Source: Blautia sp.
GTDB lineage: Bacteria; Bacillota; Clostridia; Lachnospirales; Lachnospiraceae
Direction: 5' to 3'
Assembly (NCBI GenBank): GCA_017459635.1
Contig: JAFUCO010000102.1
Location: 1 to 61,684 of the forward strand
DNA: 61,684 nucleotides
Part shown: piece by piece, positions 35,077 through 43,596 of the stretch
How positions within the stretch are numbered: position 1 is the stretch's first letter
Layout: every line of letters starts with the position of its first letter
Translations under genes and position numbers: made by a program
The notes under the pieces: model-generated
The model's input: only the letters and a program-made list of their open reading frames with translations
Database searches by the model: none
Told to the model about the DNA's origin: nothing

Positions 35077-37566
35077 TTATTTTACAGGATAAGCAATCTG
35101 GAACAGCAATCCTGGATCGAATATCGGTACGTTGACAGGATACTCTTCCATACTTGATATATCTTCCAGCTTAATAGCATCTCCCTCCAGTGTCACCTTA
35201 TGGAGTGGACCATTGAAGTATGTTGAAAATACAACCCCCGGCTTCTCTCCTGAGTGTAAACTGTATATACCATTGGGGATACGTCCACAACATATCAGCT
35301 TCCCGTTCCGGACTGTAAAAACAAAGGTCAGATCTGTTCTTATTTCCACCATCATTTCCGGAACTCCGTTCTTATCTATATCAACAACTCTGTACATCAT
35401 TGCATAACCACTGCCGTTAATGCCCAGATCATGCATAGATGCCTCTCCAAACAGTTTCGAGTAATACCGGATGCCATCTGAATCAGGATCTGAACCCTTA
35501 ATCTGTCCATAATTCATCAGATAGCATTCCATGGCTTTTGCGCTGTATAGCCTTATATAATCCTCGTTTTTGACAGATCGCTTACTTCTCCCTTCTTGCA
35601 GCATTGTCTTTAGGTCGCTTATCTGCTCAATGTTTATTAGCAGAGGCAAATCCGGTGTGGTTTCATAGCTTTCGGTACCACTTATTTGTCCATGCTCCAT
35701 CCAGGAATTTGTGAGCAGAGGGCAGTAGATAATTCTGTCCGGAGTCACCTCAGAGATCCATTCATCAGCTGATATTTCATTGCCATCCTTTCGCCAGGCT
35801 CCACTTTCACAGGAAAAGACTGCTGACTGTGTTTTTCCCTTCTCCATGTAATAGTTCCGGAATGACAGAAGTCCTTCTTCTGTGTGGTTGTATCTCATCT
35901 GGATAACTCTCTTCCCATTCAGATTATCCATCACAAGCAGATTGGCGATTCCGGCACGTCCGCCATCCATTGCATATATATGCTGCAGATCACCGACCGT
36001 ATTGCTTTCAAACAGAGTCTTTTTCTTGCCGTTCAATACTACGGCATTGTATCCGTCTCCTCCCGGAACATACGGAGAGCTTAACATTCCTGCAGTTGTT
36101 CCGTTTGGATATATCACCAAAAGATCATTTTTCCCGTCTCCATCATAATCAAAAACATCTGTTCCGCTTAACCCGTTCATAAACTGAAACCTGCCATACG
36201 AATCTTCGAGTAATGATGGCGTTCCATATCTGGATTCCATATCTTCTATTTCATCAGCATATGTTTTTGCCAGTTCTTTGTCACCACCACCTGCAACTAA
36301 AGTACCTACCGCACCGGTCAATACTGCTGTGCCAACCAACACTGCAATAGAAGGAACTTCTACTCCTTTAAATACAATGCTTCCCGTAACTGCCTTTCTG
36401 GCAAGTGCTGCAGCTTTACCGGCAGAAGCAGCAGACATTTTTCCTTTAATAAAAGAAATGGCTCCTTTTACAGTATTAGCTAATGCGCTGCCTCCTGCCG
36501 GTTGCCCGGCTGCTGCGCCGCCTGCGGCTCCGGCTGCTGTTCCTCCCGCAGCTCCGGCTGCTGTTCCTCCCGCTGCCCCCGCTGCTGTTCCTCCCGTGGC
36601 TCCGGCTGCTGTTCCTCCTGCGGCCCCCGCTGCTGTTGCTCCGGCTGCTGCGCCGCCTGCGGCCCCGGCTGCTGCCGATGCCCCGGCAGTCAATGCTTTC
36701 GCTCCAACAAGCTGCAGGACCGCTGCTTTGGTTGCTTCGGAAATGATCAAAGCGGCTTCTGTCTCTGTACTATATGCACCAAGCGCTGCAATAAAGAACG
36801 GGAATGGAAGCAAGTTGTGGAGACGTATACCCTGTTCTTTTTCCATCTTGAGGACCTGTTTTTCAATATTAGCCCGGCCGTATTTAAGTCTGCTCTTTAC
36901 AGTGTTCTCAGAAACATTAAGCTCACTGGCAATACTCTTAACGCTCATATCCTGGGAATAGTACATCATTATACATATGCGCTGTTCTTCAGGAGTGGAA
37001 AGGAGCATCTGATTCACAAGCACTGATACTTCTTTCCGATCAAAATATTCTGATGGATCATCCTTAATTGACGTTTTTTCACGAGTCGGATCAAAATCGA
37101 CTGCATCTAAGATCTCCTCATCGTCGAAAATCAAAGGACTATTCTTCCGAAGAATATCGATACATGTATTGCGGACGATCGCTGCACCCCACGCTTCAAA
37201 GCTCAGGGGATTCTCAAGCTTATCAAGAGATGAAAAAATCTTCACATAAGCATCCTGAAGAGCATCATCTATATCACCCTTTTTACTGGAGTACATCTGC
37301 TCTTTGCATATCATGTAGTACCTTTTGTAAGTTTTTTCATAGAGCCTGGTTATAGCAGTCTGATTATGCTCAGCCGCCATCCGGACCAGCGTAACCGTGA
37401 CCATTGCGTCAATGTCAAGGCCACAGCTGCTGCATTTTTCAGCAATTCCCGTAAAACCAGCTCCGCATATGGGACACTTTCTTATTGCCGGAAGTCCGCA
37501 GCGGCTGCAGAATATCTGTTTATCTGATATTATATTTCCGCATGAAATACAGGTTGTTTTACTCAT
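35077..37566 (-). CDS. Zinc-ribbon sigma factor fused to TM and external domain
   Basis: This is an 829-residue fusion. Two zinc ribbons come first (CISCG/CSRCG and CPICG/CSSCG, residues 6-48). A sigma-70 region 2 (about 60-145, DALQDAYVKIF, AAIVRNTCIDILRK) and region 4 (about 185-240, SVKSIASELNVSENTVKSRL) follow. Then comes a 60-residue Ala/Gly/Thr repeat (about 295-355), a TM segment near 403-427, and a 400-residue outer part starting with an FG-GAP-like calcium loop (DYDGDGKNDLLV) and ending PNVPIFDPGLLF-type sequence. The outer part resembles the secreted protein of the upstream gene. This looks like a membrane-tethered transcription factor in which the external domain could gate the sigma module. 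AAAGGAT lies before the ATG. Confidence 0.85.
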   Translation of the reverse strand: MSKTTCISCGNIISDKQIFCSRCGLPAIRKCPICGAGFTGIAEKCSSCGLDIDAMVTVTLVRMAAEHNQTAITRLYEKTYKRYYMICKEQMYSSKKGDIDDALQDAYVKIFSSLDKLENPLSFEAWGAAIVRNTCIDILRKNSPLIFDDEEILDAVDFDPTREKTSIKDDPSEYFDRKEVSVLVNQMLLSTPEEQRICIMMYYSQDMSVKSIASELNVSENTVKSRLKYGRANIEKQVLKMEKEQGIRLHNLLPFPFFIAALGAYSTETEAALIISEATKAAVLQLVGAKALTAGASAAAGAAGGAAAGATAAGAAGGTAAGATGGTAAGAAGGTAAGAAGGTAAGAAGGAAAGQPAGGSALANTVKGAISFIKGKMSAASAGKAAALARKAVTGSIVFKGVEVPSIAVLVGTAVLTGAVGTLVAGGGDKELAKTYADEIEDMESRYGTPSLLEDSYGRFQFMNGLSGTDVFDYDGDGKNDLLVIYPNGTTAGMLSSPYVPGGDGYNAVVLNGKKKTLFESNTVGDLQHIYAMDGGRAGIANLLVMDNLNGKRVIQMRYNHTEEGLLSFRNYYMEKGKTQSAVFSCESGAWRKDGNEISADEWISEVTPDRIIYCPLLTNSWMEHGQISGTESYETTPDLPLLINIEQISDLKTMLQEGRSKRSVKNEDYIRLYSAKAMECYLMNYGQIKGSDPDSDGIRYYSKLFGEASMHDLGINGSGYAMMYRVVDIDKNGVPEMMVEIRTDLTFVFTVRNGKLICCGRIPNGIYSLHSGEKPGVVFSTYFNGPLHKVTLEGDAIKLEDISSMEEYPVNVPIFDPGLLFQIAYPVK
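36485..36680. repeat. Ala/Gly codon repeat in the sigma fusion gene
   Basis: A GC-rich array encodes GGTAAGAA-type octapeptides (24-bp period, with four to five recognisable copies). It separates the sigma domain from the TM segment and produces long false frames on the other strand. Confidence 0.8.
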
Positions 37567-37619
37567 GATAGTTATCCTTTAAAACACATAGTGAACTGAC
37601 ATATCCGGGAATGTGATTA

Positions 37620-38942
37620 TCATTTACTGCAAACCAGCTGCCCCAGATTCTTTGGATAATCTGCTGTAACAGGAAGATCATAACCACTATTATCCGGCAC
37701 AAGATACTCTGCAATTTGTGAGTTATCAACATTAAATACTTCGTTATCCACGGATTCCTGATCATAAGGAAACTCTTTCAATAAGCCCGGGGCTGTTTCG
37801 CTGCCATACAATGTACCCCGATATACATTTGTGTTTCCGCAATATATCAGGTTCCCGTCTTTTACAGAAAAAACATAACAGGTTACATCAAAGTGACGGA
37901 TGTGATTGTTTATCATGAGTTCCGGGAATCCATCCTTGTTAATATCGTAAATTGCATAGTCGATGTACTGCAAAGACTGATAGTCGATAAAATCAGAATA
38001 CATTGCCTCATCAAATGAAGAAAGCGTTTCCTTCAGTATCCTTCCAACTTCTGTGTCTGAATAGTCCTCGTTAATATAATTCTGATGAGCGTAAATATTA
38101 TACAGAGCACTATGATTCTCATAAATGTCCAATATCAAAAGAAGCCTGCGGTAAAAATTTGTCATAGTATTATCCAGCAGTGGTACTTCTGTTTTTTCTC
38201 TTAAAAGCCCCTCCTCCAGCGAATCAATCGTTAACAATCCGCTGTCATTATTGTTTTCTGAATCCACATCATCCCAATGATTCCCAAATTCTGCCAGTTT
38301 CAGAAAATCTACAGGTTCATTTCCCAAAACTTCATCTATCCATGCATATCCATCTATAATTTCATCATTTTTCAAAAAGCCGCCTGAGCTGCATGAATAT
38401 CTGTCAGTAACTATATTGCCTCCATCCATAAAAGTATTATAATAAATGAGATTCTTCTGATTTCCCTGTTCAAATGCCGTAAACTGTAATACGTCTCCGC
38501 CTTGTTCCCTTCCGATTATATTTACAAACTTTCCGTACAATACTCCATACGAGTTCCTGGCATCCCCAAGCTGGTCAGTCTCATAAAGCAGTTCCGCTCC
38601 ATCCTCATTCGCCGACCATATCTGCAGCTTATATTGAGGCATTTCCATCATGGCTTCATTTTCAATTGATTCTGTGGAGCCTGTATAGTAGACTGTCAGC
38701 ATATCCTCGGCGCCATCACCGTTAAAATCCAGAAATGCAACACCGGAGAGTCCAGTTGCATACCAGTTACCTGTGCTTACCTGAGATCCCTGTTCTCCAT
38801 GTTCTTCCATTATCTCTTTTGCTACAGTATAGTAGGCCTCTGGAATAGTTGTGTCCTGTTTGTCCAATTCCTGTGCTGACCCGGCTGCTGCGGTTCCTAA
38901 TACAACTATCCCTATCATAATTCCCGTCAGAATCCTGTTCAT
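37620..38942 (-). CDS. Secreted FG-GAP-like protein, partner of sigma fusion
   Basis: This is a 440-residue secreted protein with a signal peptide (MNRILTGIMIGIVVLGTAAA) and an AGGAGG ribosome site. It contains calcium-loop-like segments FLDFNGDGAEDMLTVYY (about 75-91) and IYDINKDGFPELMI (about 335-348). Both match loops of the outer part of the sigma fusion encoded 54 bases downstream (VFDYDGDGKNDLLVIY and VVDIDKNGVPEMMVEI). Both proteins also share the pattern FSVKDGNLIYCG / FTVRNGKLICCG. They are therefore homologous over about 400 residues, and the pair probably arose by duplication. The gene may supply a soluble ligand, or a competitor of the membrane sensor. Confidence 0.82.
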   Translation of the reverse strand: MNRILTGIMIGIVVLGTAAAGSAQELDKQDTTIPEAYYTVAKEIMEEHGEQGSQVSTGNWYATGLSGVAFLDFNGDGAEDMLTVYYTGSTESIENEAMMEMPQYKLQIWSANEDGAELLYETDQLGDARNSYGVLYGKFVNIIGREQGGDVLQFTAFEQGNQKNLIYYNTFMDGGNIVTDRYSCSSGGFLKNDEIIDGYAWIDEVLGNEPVDFLKLAEFGNHWDDVDSENNNDSGLLTIDSLEEGLLREKTEVPLLDNTMTNFYRRLLLILDIYENHSALYNIYAHQNYINEDYSDTEVGRILKETLSSFDEAMYSDFIDYQSLQYIDYAIYDINKDGFPELMINNHIRHFDVTCYVFSVKDGNLIYCGNTNVYRGTLYGSETAPGLLKEFPYDQESVDNEVFNVDNSQIAEYLVPDNSGYDLPVTADYPKNLGQLVCSK

Positions 38943-39124
38943 TTATAATTCCTCCTGTTCATTACATATTCTTTATCAAATATGTTCAATCTCGTATCAT
39001 TTAGTAACGCCATAGTTCAAGGCAGACATCTATAATGGTTCTTAATGCATGACCACTGGACTAAGTGTAACCATTATAAAATATAATTATGCTCCTGCTG
39101 TAGAAACAAGATTCCCATGAAAAA

Positions 39125-39158
39125 TAAGCAGAGGACTATAAATCTGCCTCTGCTTGCT
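39125..39158 (-). terminator. Terminator after the truncated kinase gene
   Basis: On the minus strand AGCAGAGG pairs with CCTCTGCT, followed by TATTTTTC. It lies just after the stop codon at 39166. Confidence 0.7.
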
Positions 39159-39165
39159 TTTGGAA

Positions 39166-39288
39166 TTATTGAATTGTCTTTCCGTCTGATTCTCTTTCAA
39201 CAAGAAATACTGAGCCATATGCTCCTTCACCTATCGGTTCTTTAACTACCCAGTCATCCCATTTTAGAGGCATAATAAACTCTGTCAT
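39166..39288 (-). pseudogene. Ser/Thr kinase N-terminal fragment (40 codons)
   Basis: An ATG with AAGGTGAG upstream opens a 40-residue frame: MTEFIMPLKWDDWVVKEP, then IGEGAYGSVFLVERESDGKT. It matches the start and glycine loop of the kinase at 29613-32129 (WALTDLIGEGAYGSVYLAE) and ends at a stop codon before the catalytic lysine. A terminator follows directly. This is the remnant of a kinase gene; whether the short peptide is made is unknown. Confidence 0.75.
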
Positions 39289-39324
39289 TGTTCTCACCTT
39301 AACTCACTGACTTATCTGACCGTT

Positions 39325-40542
39325 TTATTCTCCTGCTTTATATGATAATTCCAGTGTATCGGAATATGTCTCAAGCGGACATTCTGACAGCAGGCACATC
39401 ATCACAAATGCCTCATATGGATTAACCGGATATAGTCTCATCATGCTGCATTTATCAAGAATGGCATTGGTCTCATTCATATAGTTTTTAAGCCTGATCT
39501 CCGGCTCCAGTTCCTGCTGTTCCTGTGAATAAATAAAAAACAGAAGAGTAATAATATCAAACCTGTCTACTCTGATTTTCCTGGTGGTCACATCATCAAG
39601 CCTCTGTCTGCTCATTCTTCTGTATCTGAAACGTTTTGCGAGCGCAGAGACGGACATTTTCTGCAGGTTTCCGCTTTTTGTCAGTGGTATTCCGCTACAG
39701 ATCATTCTCTCGATATCTCCGTATGAGATACTGTCTTTTGTCTTCTGTCTTTCATTTATTCCTTCATTATCCTCGTTATAGATATCGGCTATGATCCTCT
39801 TGACTCTGCCTATCAGAGACATGAATTCCAGATATGAGGTATTCTGCCGGTCATTATAAATGTAAAGTTTTTTTAACATTTTGAGATATGTTCTCATTTC
39901 AGCAATGGACATGATCTCAAATTGATACTTCTTTATCATTTCATTTATTTCATTCATGTCTTGGGGCATTATTTCTTCATTCTCATCAAAACCTTCATAT
40001 TGCTTCAGAAGAGATAAGGCCTCCGCATACCTCAGCCCGTTTTTAAAGCAAAACCTGTACACTGCTTCTTCAGGATCCAGCATATTAAAGTCTTCCTCAA
40101 GGATGACTTTTGTAAGAAATTCAGAGACATCTTCCTGTGACATCTTAAGTCCAAAGCCCAGCAGAAATACTGTACTGCGCCTAACATAATCCTGAGAAAG
40201 CCAGGATTTTATGATTGCATTTTTTCTTTTTGTTGTAGGTTCGAATGAAAAAGGGGCTCCATTCTCCTCAAAGGAATAAAGCAGGATCTCCTTGTATACA
40301 TCCTCTGGTACATCTCTGAATTCTTCTTTTATTTCTGCATGCTTATAAATGTATCTTTTCAGATGATCCTTGAAGGAGATATGATCGAACTGCTTATACA
40401 GATAAATGAAGATCGTGTCGGAATCCATATCCTCAAAATCTGCAGAATAGACTACCGAATTCATTCTTTGAAATGCTTTTGCTGTAAATTCATAGTCTTT
40501 CAGGCTTCTTTCCAGATCATAGAATTCATACTTTGTTTCCAT
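39325..40542 (-). CDS. Kinase-linked protein of unknown function (paralogue 2)
   Basis: This 405-residue soluble protein is a paralogue of 28396-29601, with shared blocks over the whole length (MNSVVYSADFEDMDS, FKDHLKRYIYKHAEI, ENGAPFSFEPTTK, RSTVFLLGFGLKMSQ, MSRQRLDDV, VNPYEAFVMMCLL). The ATG at 40542 was chosen because GGAGG lies 5 bases upstream; the frame opens at 40554. The middle part (about 175-235) differs most from the paralogue. A kinase remnant lies immediately downstream, in reverse gene order to the other locus. No function is recognised. Confidence 0.75.
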   Translation of the reverse strand: METKYEFYDLERSLKDYEFTAKAFQRMNSVVYSADFEDMDSDTIFIYLYKQFDHISFKDHLKRYIYKHAEIKEEFRDVPEDVYKEILLYSFEENGAPFSFEPTTKRKNAIIKSWLSQDYVRRSTVFLLGFGLKMSQEDVSEFLTKVILEEDFNMLDPEEAVYRFCFKNGLRYAEALSLLKQYEGFDENEEIMPQDMNEINEMIKKYQFEIMSIAEMRTYLKMLKKLYIYNDRQNTSYLEFMSLIGRVKRIIADIYNEDNEGINERQKTKDSISYGDIERMICSGIPLTKSGNLQKMSVSALAKRFRYRRMSRQRLDDVTTRKIRVDRFDIITLLFFIYSQEQQELEPEIRLKNYMNETNAILDKCSMMRLYPVNPYEAFVMMCLLSECPLETYSDTLELSYKAGE

Positions 40543-40828
40543 AACTACCTCCATGTAATGTCACTTCATAGAATATGCTGTCTTGATTTTACGGCTATTC
40601 TAATTATATAACCTTGACGTTACCCGGATGTAGAATGCAAGTATCTTTTCAGGATATACTTTGAGGAAACAATCAACATGGCTTTTAATGTCATCTGGAA
40701 CAATACATAAAACCACTTTCAGAAAGAAAATACGCCACAAATAAATTCAAATTGCTGATAATGTATGTTATATTGCAACACAATTATACCATTCTACCCA
40801 AATTTATGTCAACAGTTATCAGACAACC

Positions 40829-40868
40829 ACACAGGGGACGTGGTGAACACAGAGTACCGTCCCCTATG
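40829..40868. repeat. Degenerate REP-like unit
   Basis: ACAGGGGACG and CGTCCCCT are kept, but the middle of the palindrome has diverged (TGGTGAACACAGAGTAC). Confidence 0.6.
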
Positions 40869-40890
40869 TTCGTCCAAAACATAAAAAGAA

Positions 40891-40926
40891 CGGTTCCCTG
40901 TACTGAATACTCAGCACAGGGAACCG
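40891..40926 (-). terminator. REP-derived terminator of the ABC importer operon
   Basis: On the minus strand CGGTTCCCTGTGCTGA pairs with TCAGTACAGGGAACCG and is followed by TTCTTTTTATG. It lies just after the last gene of the importer operon. Confidence 0.8.
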
Positions 40927-40935
40927 CCCACTGCG

Positions 40936-41406
40936 TTATTCGTCGCCCATCGGCATTTCGAACTCGTCGGAGGAGATGTCTACTTCTTCTTCGGGTTCTT
41001 CGACTTCGGTGGGGATGAATTCGGACTGGTAGACTTCTTCGGGGGCACCGCCGAGCAGTGCCGGGAGGTTGATGACTATTCCGTCCATGTTGTACGGGAT
41101 CTTGAGGGAGACGGCGCTTCCTACTTTTTTCGCATCCTTCTCGGGAGTGATGTGAAGCACCATCTTGAAATCCTGTCCCATTGTTGTGGCCATGCCACGG
41201 TCGCCTTCTTTAAGCTTGCCCATGCTCTCATCGTCAACATACACCTGTATCTGATAGGGAGCTTCGTATTTTTCGCCGTTCGCTTCGATCGGCTTGTTGT
41301 CAAAATAGATTGTATGACCGCGCCCGATCACCATCATCCATGCTGCGATCGCTATGACTGCCGCAATCGCTATGAGCCGGATCAGGAGCCTTCTTGTTGA
41401 TTTCAT
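40936..41406 (-). CDS. Small membrane-anchored protein of ABC importer operon (DUF6672-like)
   Basis: This is a 156-residue protein with one N-terminal TM segment (about 8-28), an external beta-rich domain (about 32-125, GHTIYFDNKPIEANGEKYEA) and an acidic C-terminal tail (VEEPEEEVDISSDEFEMP). It matches my recollection of DUF6672 proteins that accompany sugar-type ABC importers. Its ATG overlaps the permease stop codon by four bases, so it is translated with the importer. Its function is unknown; a role as a membrane-side accessory factor is likely. Confidence 0.75.
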   Translation of the reverse strand: MKSTRRLLIRLIAIAAVIAIAAWMMVIGRGHTIYFDNKPIEANGEKYEAPYQIQVYVDDESMGKLKEGDRGMATTMGQDFKMVLHITPEKDAKKVGSAVSLKIPYNMDGIVINLPALLGGAPEEVYQSEFIPTEVEEPEEEVDISSDEFEMPMGDE

Positions 41407-42524
41407 TTGCTCTCCTCCTCCAGCTGTGCCTGTTTAAGCTGTTCTCCGCCCTGCTTCTTTTCGCTGCGCTTGGCGGTTTCGTACATAATAAGTGCCACGG
41501 TGATTACCGCGTAGGATACAAATACACGGAAATATTCACCGATCATGGAGTCGCCTGTAATAGCGGCGCCGGCGCGCGGTGCTACTATGAACATCAGGTG
41601 GAACAGGATGACTCCCAGGAAAACGTTGCCGATAGATGCTTTATCGACAGATGCGCCTCCGACGAGCAGCGCCGCGATACAGAACATACCTATCTGGGAA
41701 TGTGAGCTGTAGGTGGCTATGTTGCCCATGTTCTGGAGGTAGATGATCATTCCGATACCGGCCAGAACGGTCGAAAGCACGATAGCGATTATCCTTGTTT
41801 TCTCGACGTTTATACCGGCGTCGCGGGCAACTTCCATATCCTGGCCGACGGCTCTCATATCCTGGCCGAGCTTGGTGCGCCTGAACCATACGATAAACAC
41901 GCACAGAACCGCGATCACGATGAATGTTGCGACCGGGATCTTAACGCCCTTGATGGTAAGCGGGATCAGGTTGTCCAGCTTCTGGCGCATGGAAAGGAGG
42001 GACACCGTGTTGCGGATGCCGTATCCGCGGGGAAGCTTGATGGTTGAATGCTTGATCGGTATGACAGAGCCCATCAGGTAAAGCACTACCAGCTGGTAGA
42101 TACCGTTTATGAAAAAGCTCATGATATAGCTGGTGATCATCTCGCGGCCTCTTGCCATGTTCAGGATCTTTCCGCAGAACATGCCCAGCAGGATCGAGAT
42201 CGGAACAGAAAGTATCATCGCCAGGACCATGCCCGGGATTCCGATTATCTGCCAGTCAGAAGCCAGGATAAGGCCGATCTGTCCGGCCATTGCTCCCAGT
42301 GTCATACCAAAGTTGAGGCCCATTCCGGCCATGATCGGGATAAGGAGCGCAAGGATAAGGAATGCGTTCCTGCCCATTCTTGTGACTATCTCATTGACCA
42401 GATAGCTTGGTGAAAGACCTGACAGCGGAATACACACTGCGCAGATCAGTATAAACATGAGAGGCACGGAGCTTCGGCGGAGGAAATTCCCGAAGTTTCC
42501 TTTTTTAGCTGTATTATTATTCAT
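41403..42524 (-). CDS. ABC importer permease, ribose/nucleoside type (second)
   Basis: This is a 373-residue inner-membrane permease of the BPD_transp_2 family (RbsC/YufP-like) with about eight to ten TM helices. Family-like motifs include GLNFGMTLGAMAGQIG near the start and ARDAGINVEKTRIIAIVLST in the coupling region, with GGASVDKASIGNVFLGV near the end. It overlaps both neighbours by four bases (ATGA). Together with the permease at 42521-43585 it would form a heterodimeric channel. Confidence 0.93.
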   Translation of the reverse strand: MNNNTAKKGNFGNFLRRSSVPLMFILICAVCIPLSGLSPSYLVNEIVTRMGRNAFLILALLIPIMAGMGLNFGMTLGAMAGQIGLILASDWQIIGIPGMVLAMILSVPISILLGMFCGKILNMARGREMITSYIMSFFINGIYQLVVLYLMGSVIPIKHSTIKLPRGYGIRNTVSLLSMRQKLDNLIPLTIKGVKIPVATFIVIAVLCVFIVWFRRTKLGQDMRAVGQDMEVARDAGINVEKTRIIAIVLSTVLAGIGMIIYLQNMGNIATYSSHSQIGMFCIAALLVGGASVDKASIGNVFLGVILFHLMFIVAPRAGAAITGDSMIGEYFRVFVSYAVITVALIMYETAKRSEKKQGGEQLKQAQLEEESK

Positions 42525-43585
42525 TTCGATCCCTCCGTTTTCCTGGTCAGTGCATAAAGTATCATTCCCTGTGAAGCAATGATACGGATGACCTCACTCA
42601 TGTCCATGTGAACCATGTTGTTCATAACGGTGGGTGTCATGGTGACGATACCCTGGAAAAGGATAGTACCTATGATCACGTTCGTGATCGAAGCTTTGTT
42701 GACCGAGGCGCCTCCGATAAGGATTGCCGAAACAGCCGGCAGAGCCATGTAGAACGGTGCCATGTAAAGCTGGATGAATCCGAAGCCCTGTTCGTACACA
42801 AGGATTCCGATAGCTGCGAGCCAGGTCGACATCACTACGGAAAGGAGGCGGATCTTGTCAACATTGATTCCGGCCGCCCTTGCGAAGGTCGGGTTGGAGC
42901 CGACGGCTGTCATGGCCGTTCCTGTCTTGGTGTGAAGAAAAGCCCAGATCAGGAAAGCAAGAAGCGCGAAGAACAGAAGGGTTCCTGTAGGGATCTCAAA
43001 ATTTCCGATCTTGATGCGCAGGAATTTTGCCAGCACGTCAATATAATAACCTTCAAGAGAGATTGTGGTACGAAGGCCTTTTCCGGCCATGCCCCACACC
43101 ATGTTCGGGCTCTTGTACGGAAGCACAAGCCACATCATGCACATGAGGGATACCGATGAGAATCCCACATATGTGGCGATCATCATCTCGCCGCCCTTTA
43201 TCTTATTGAGCAGCCATCCGTAAAGTGCTCCGAGCACGAGCGCAAATGGTGTAGCAATAAGTATTGCCATAACAAAGGACAGTGCCCCGGTAAAGCCGAA
43301 CTCGATGGACATCGTTGCTCCCAGAAGGCCTGAGATGATGCCAAGCGGAAGGCCGAAATTGAGTCCGCAGCCTGAATGTACCATAGGTACCATTGCAAGC
43401 ACCAGCACTCCGTTCCAGCTGAAGCGCGCGATGATATTCGTTATCTGCGTTGGAAGATCAGCTCCGACTATCGGCGCGAGTATCAGGAGCAGCAGCAGGA
43501 ACGCTGTTATCAGAAGTCTTGGCAGCCCGAAGCTTTCCACGAACTTCCCGAACGCGCCTTTTTCTTTTTTTGTATCTGTATTCAC
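42521..43585 (-). CDS. ABC importer permease, ribose/nucleoside type (first)
   Basis: This is a 354-residue BPD_transp_2 permease with about eight to ten TM helices. Shared motifs with its partner are GCGLNFGLPLGIISGLLG, ARAAGINVDKIRLLSVVMST and GGASVNKASITNVIIG. It starts at a GTG (43585) behind an AGGAGG site and is followed by a four-base overlap with the next permease gene. It is likely to form the membrane channel with that protein. Confidence 0.93.
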   Translation of the reverse strand: MNTDTKKEKGAFGKFVESFGLPRLLITAFLLLLLILAPIVGADLPTQITNIIARFSWNGVLVLAMVPMVHSGCGLNFGLPLGIISGLLGATMSIEFGFTGALSFVMAILIATPFALVLGALYGWLLNKIKGGEMMIATYVGFSSVSLMCMMWLVLPYKSPNMVWGMAGKGLRTTISLEGYYIDVLAKFLRIKIGNFEIPTGTLLFFALLAFLIWAFLHTKTGTAMTAVGSNPTFARAAGINVDKIRLLSVVMSTWLAAIGILVYEQGFGFIQLYMAPFYMALPAVSAILIGGASVNKASITNVIIGTILFQGIVTMTPTVMNNMVHMDMSEVIRIIASQGMILYALTRKTEGSK

Positions 43586-43596
43586 TTTTGTCCTCC

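Larger units (their letters stand above)
40555..40935. other. 381-base intergenic region with two REP-like copies
   Basis: It contains a minus-strand TATAAT (40603-40608) that may serve the gene at 39325-40542, a degenerate REP-like unit (40829-40868) and a REP-derived terminator (40891-40926). No gene is seen. Confidence 0.5.

Noticed and set aside
36278-37026. Ala/Pro-rich and Cys/Gly-rich plus-strand frames
   Set aside because: They mirror the Ala/Gly repeat of the sigma fusion gene.
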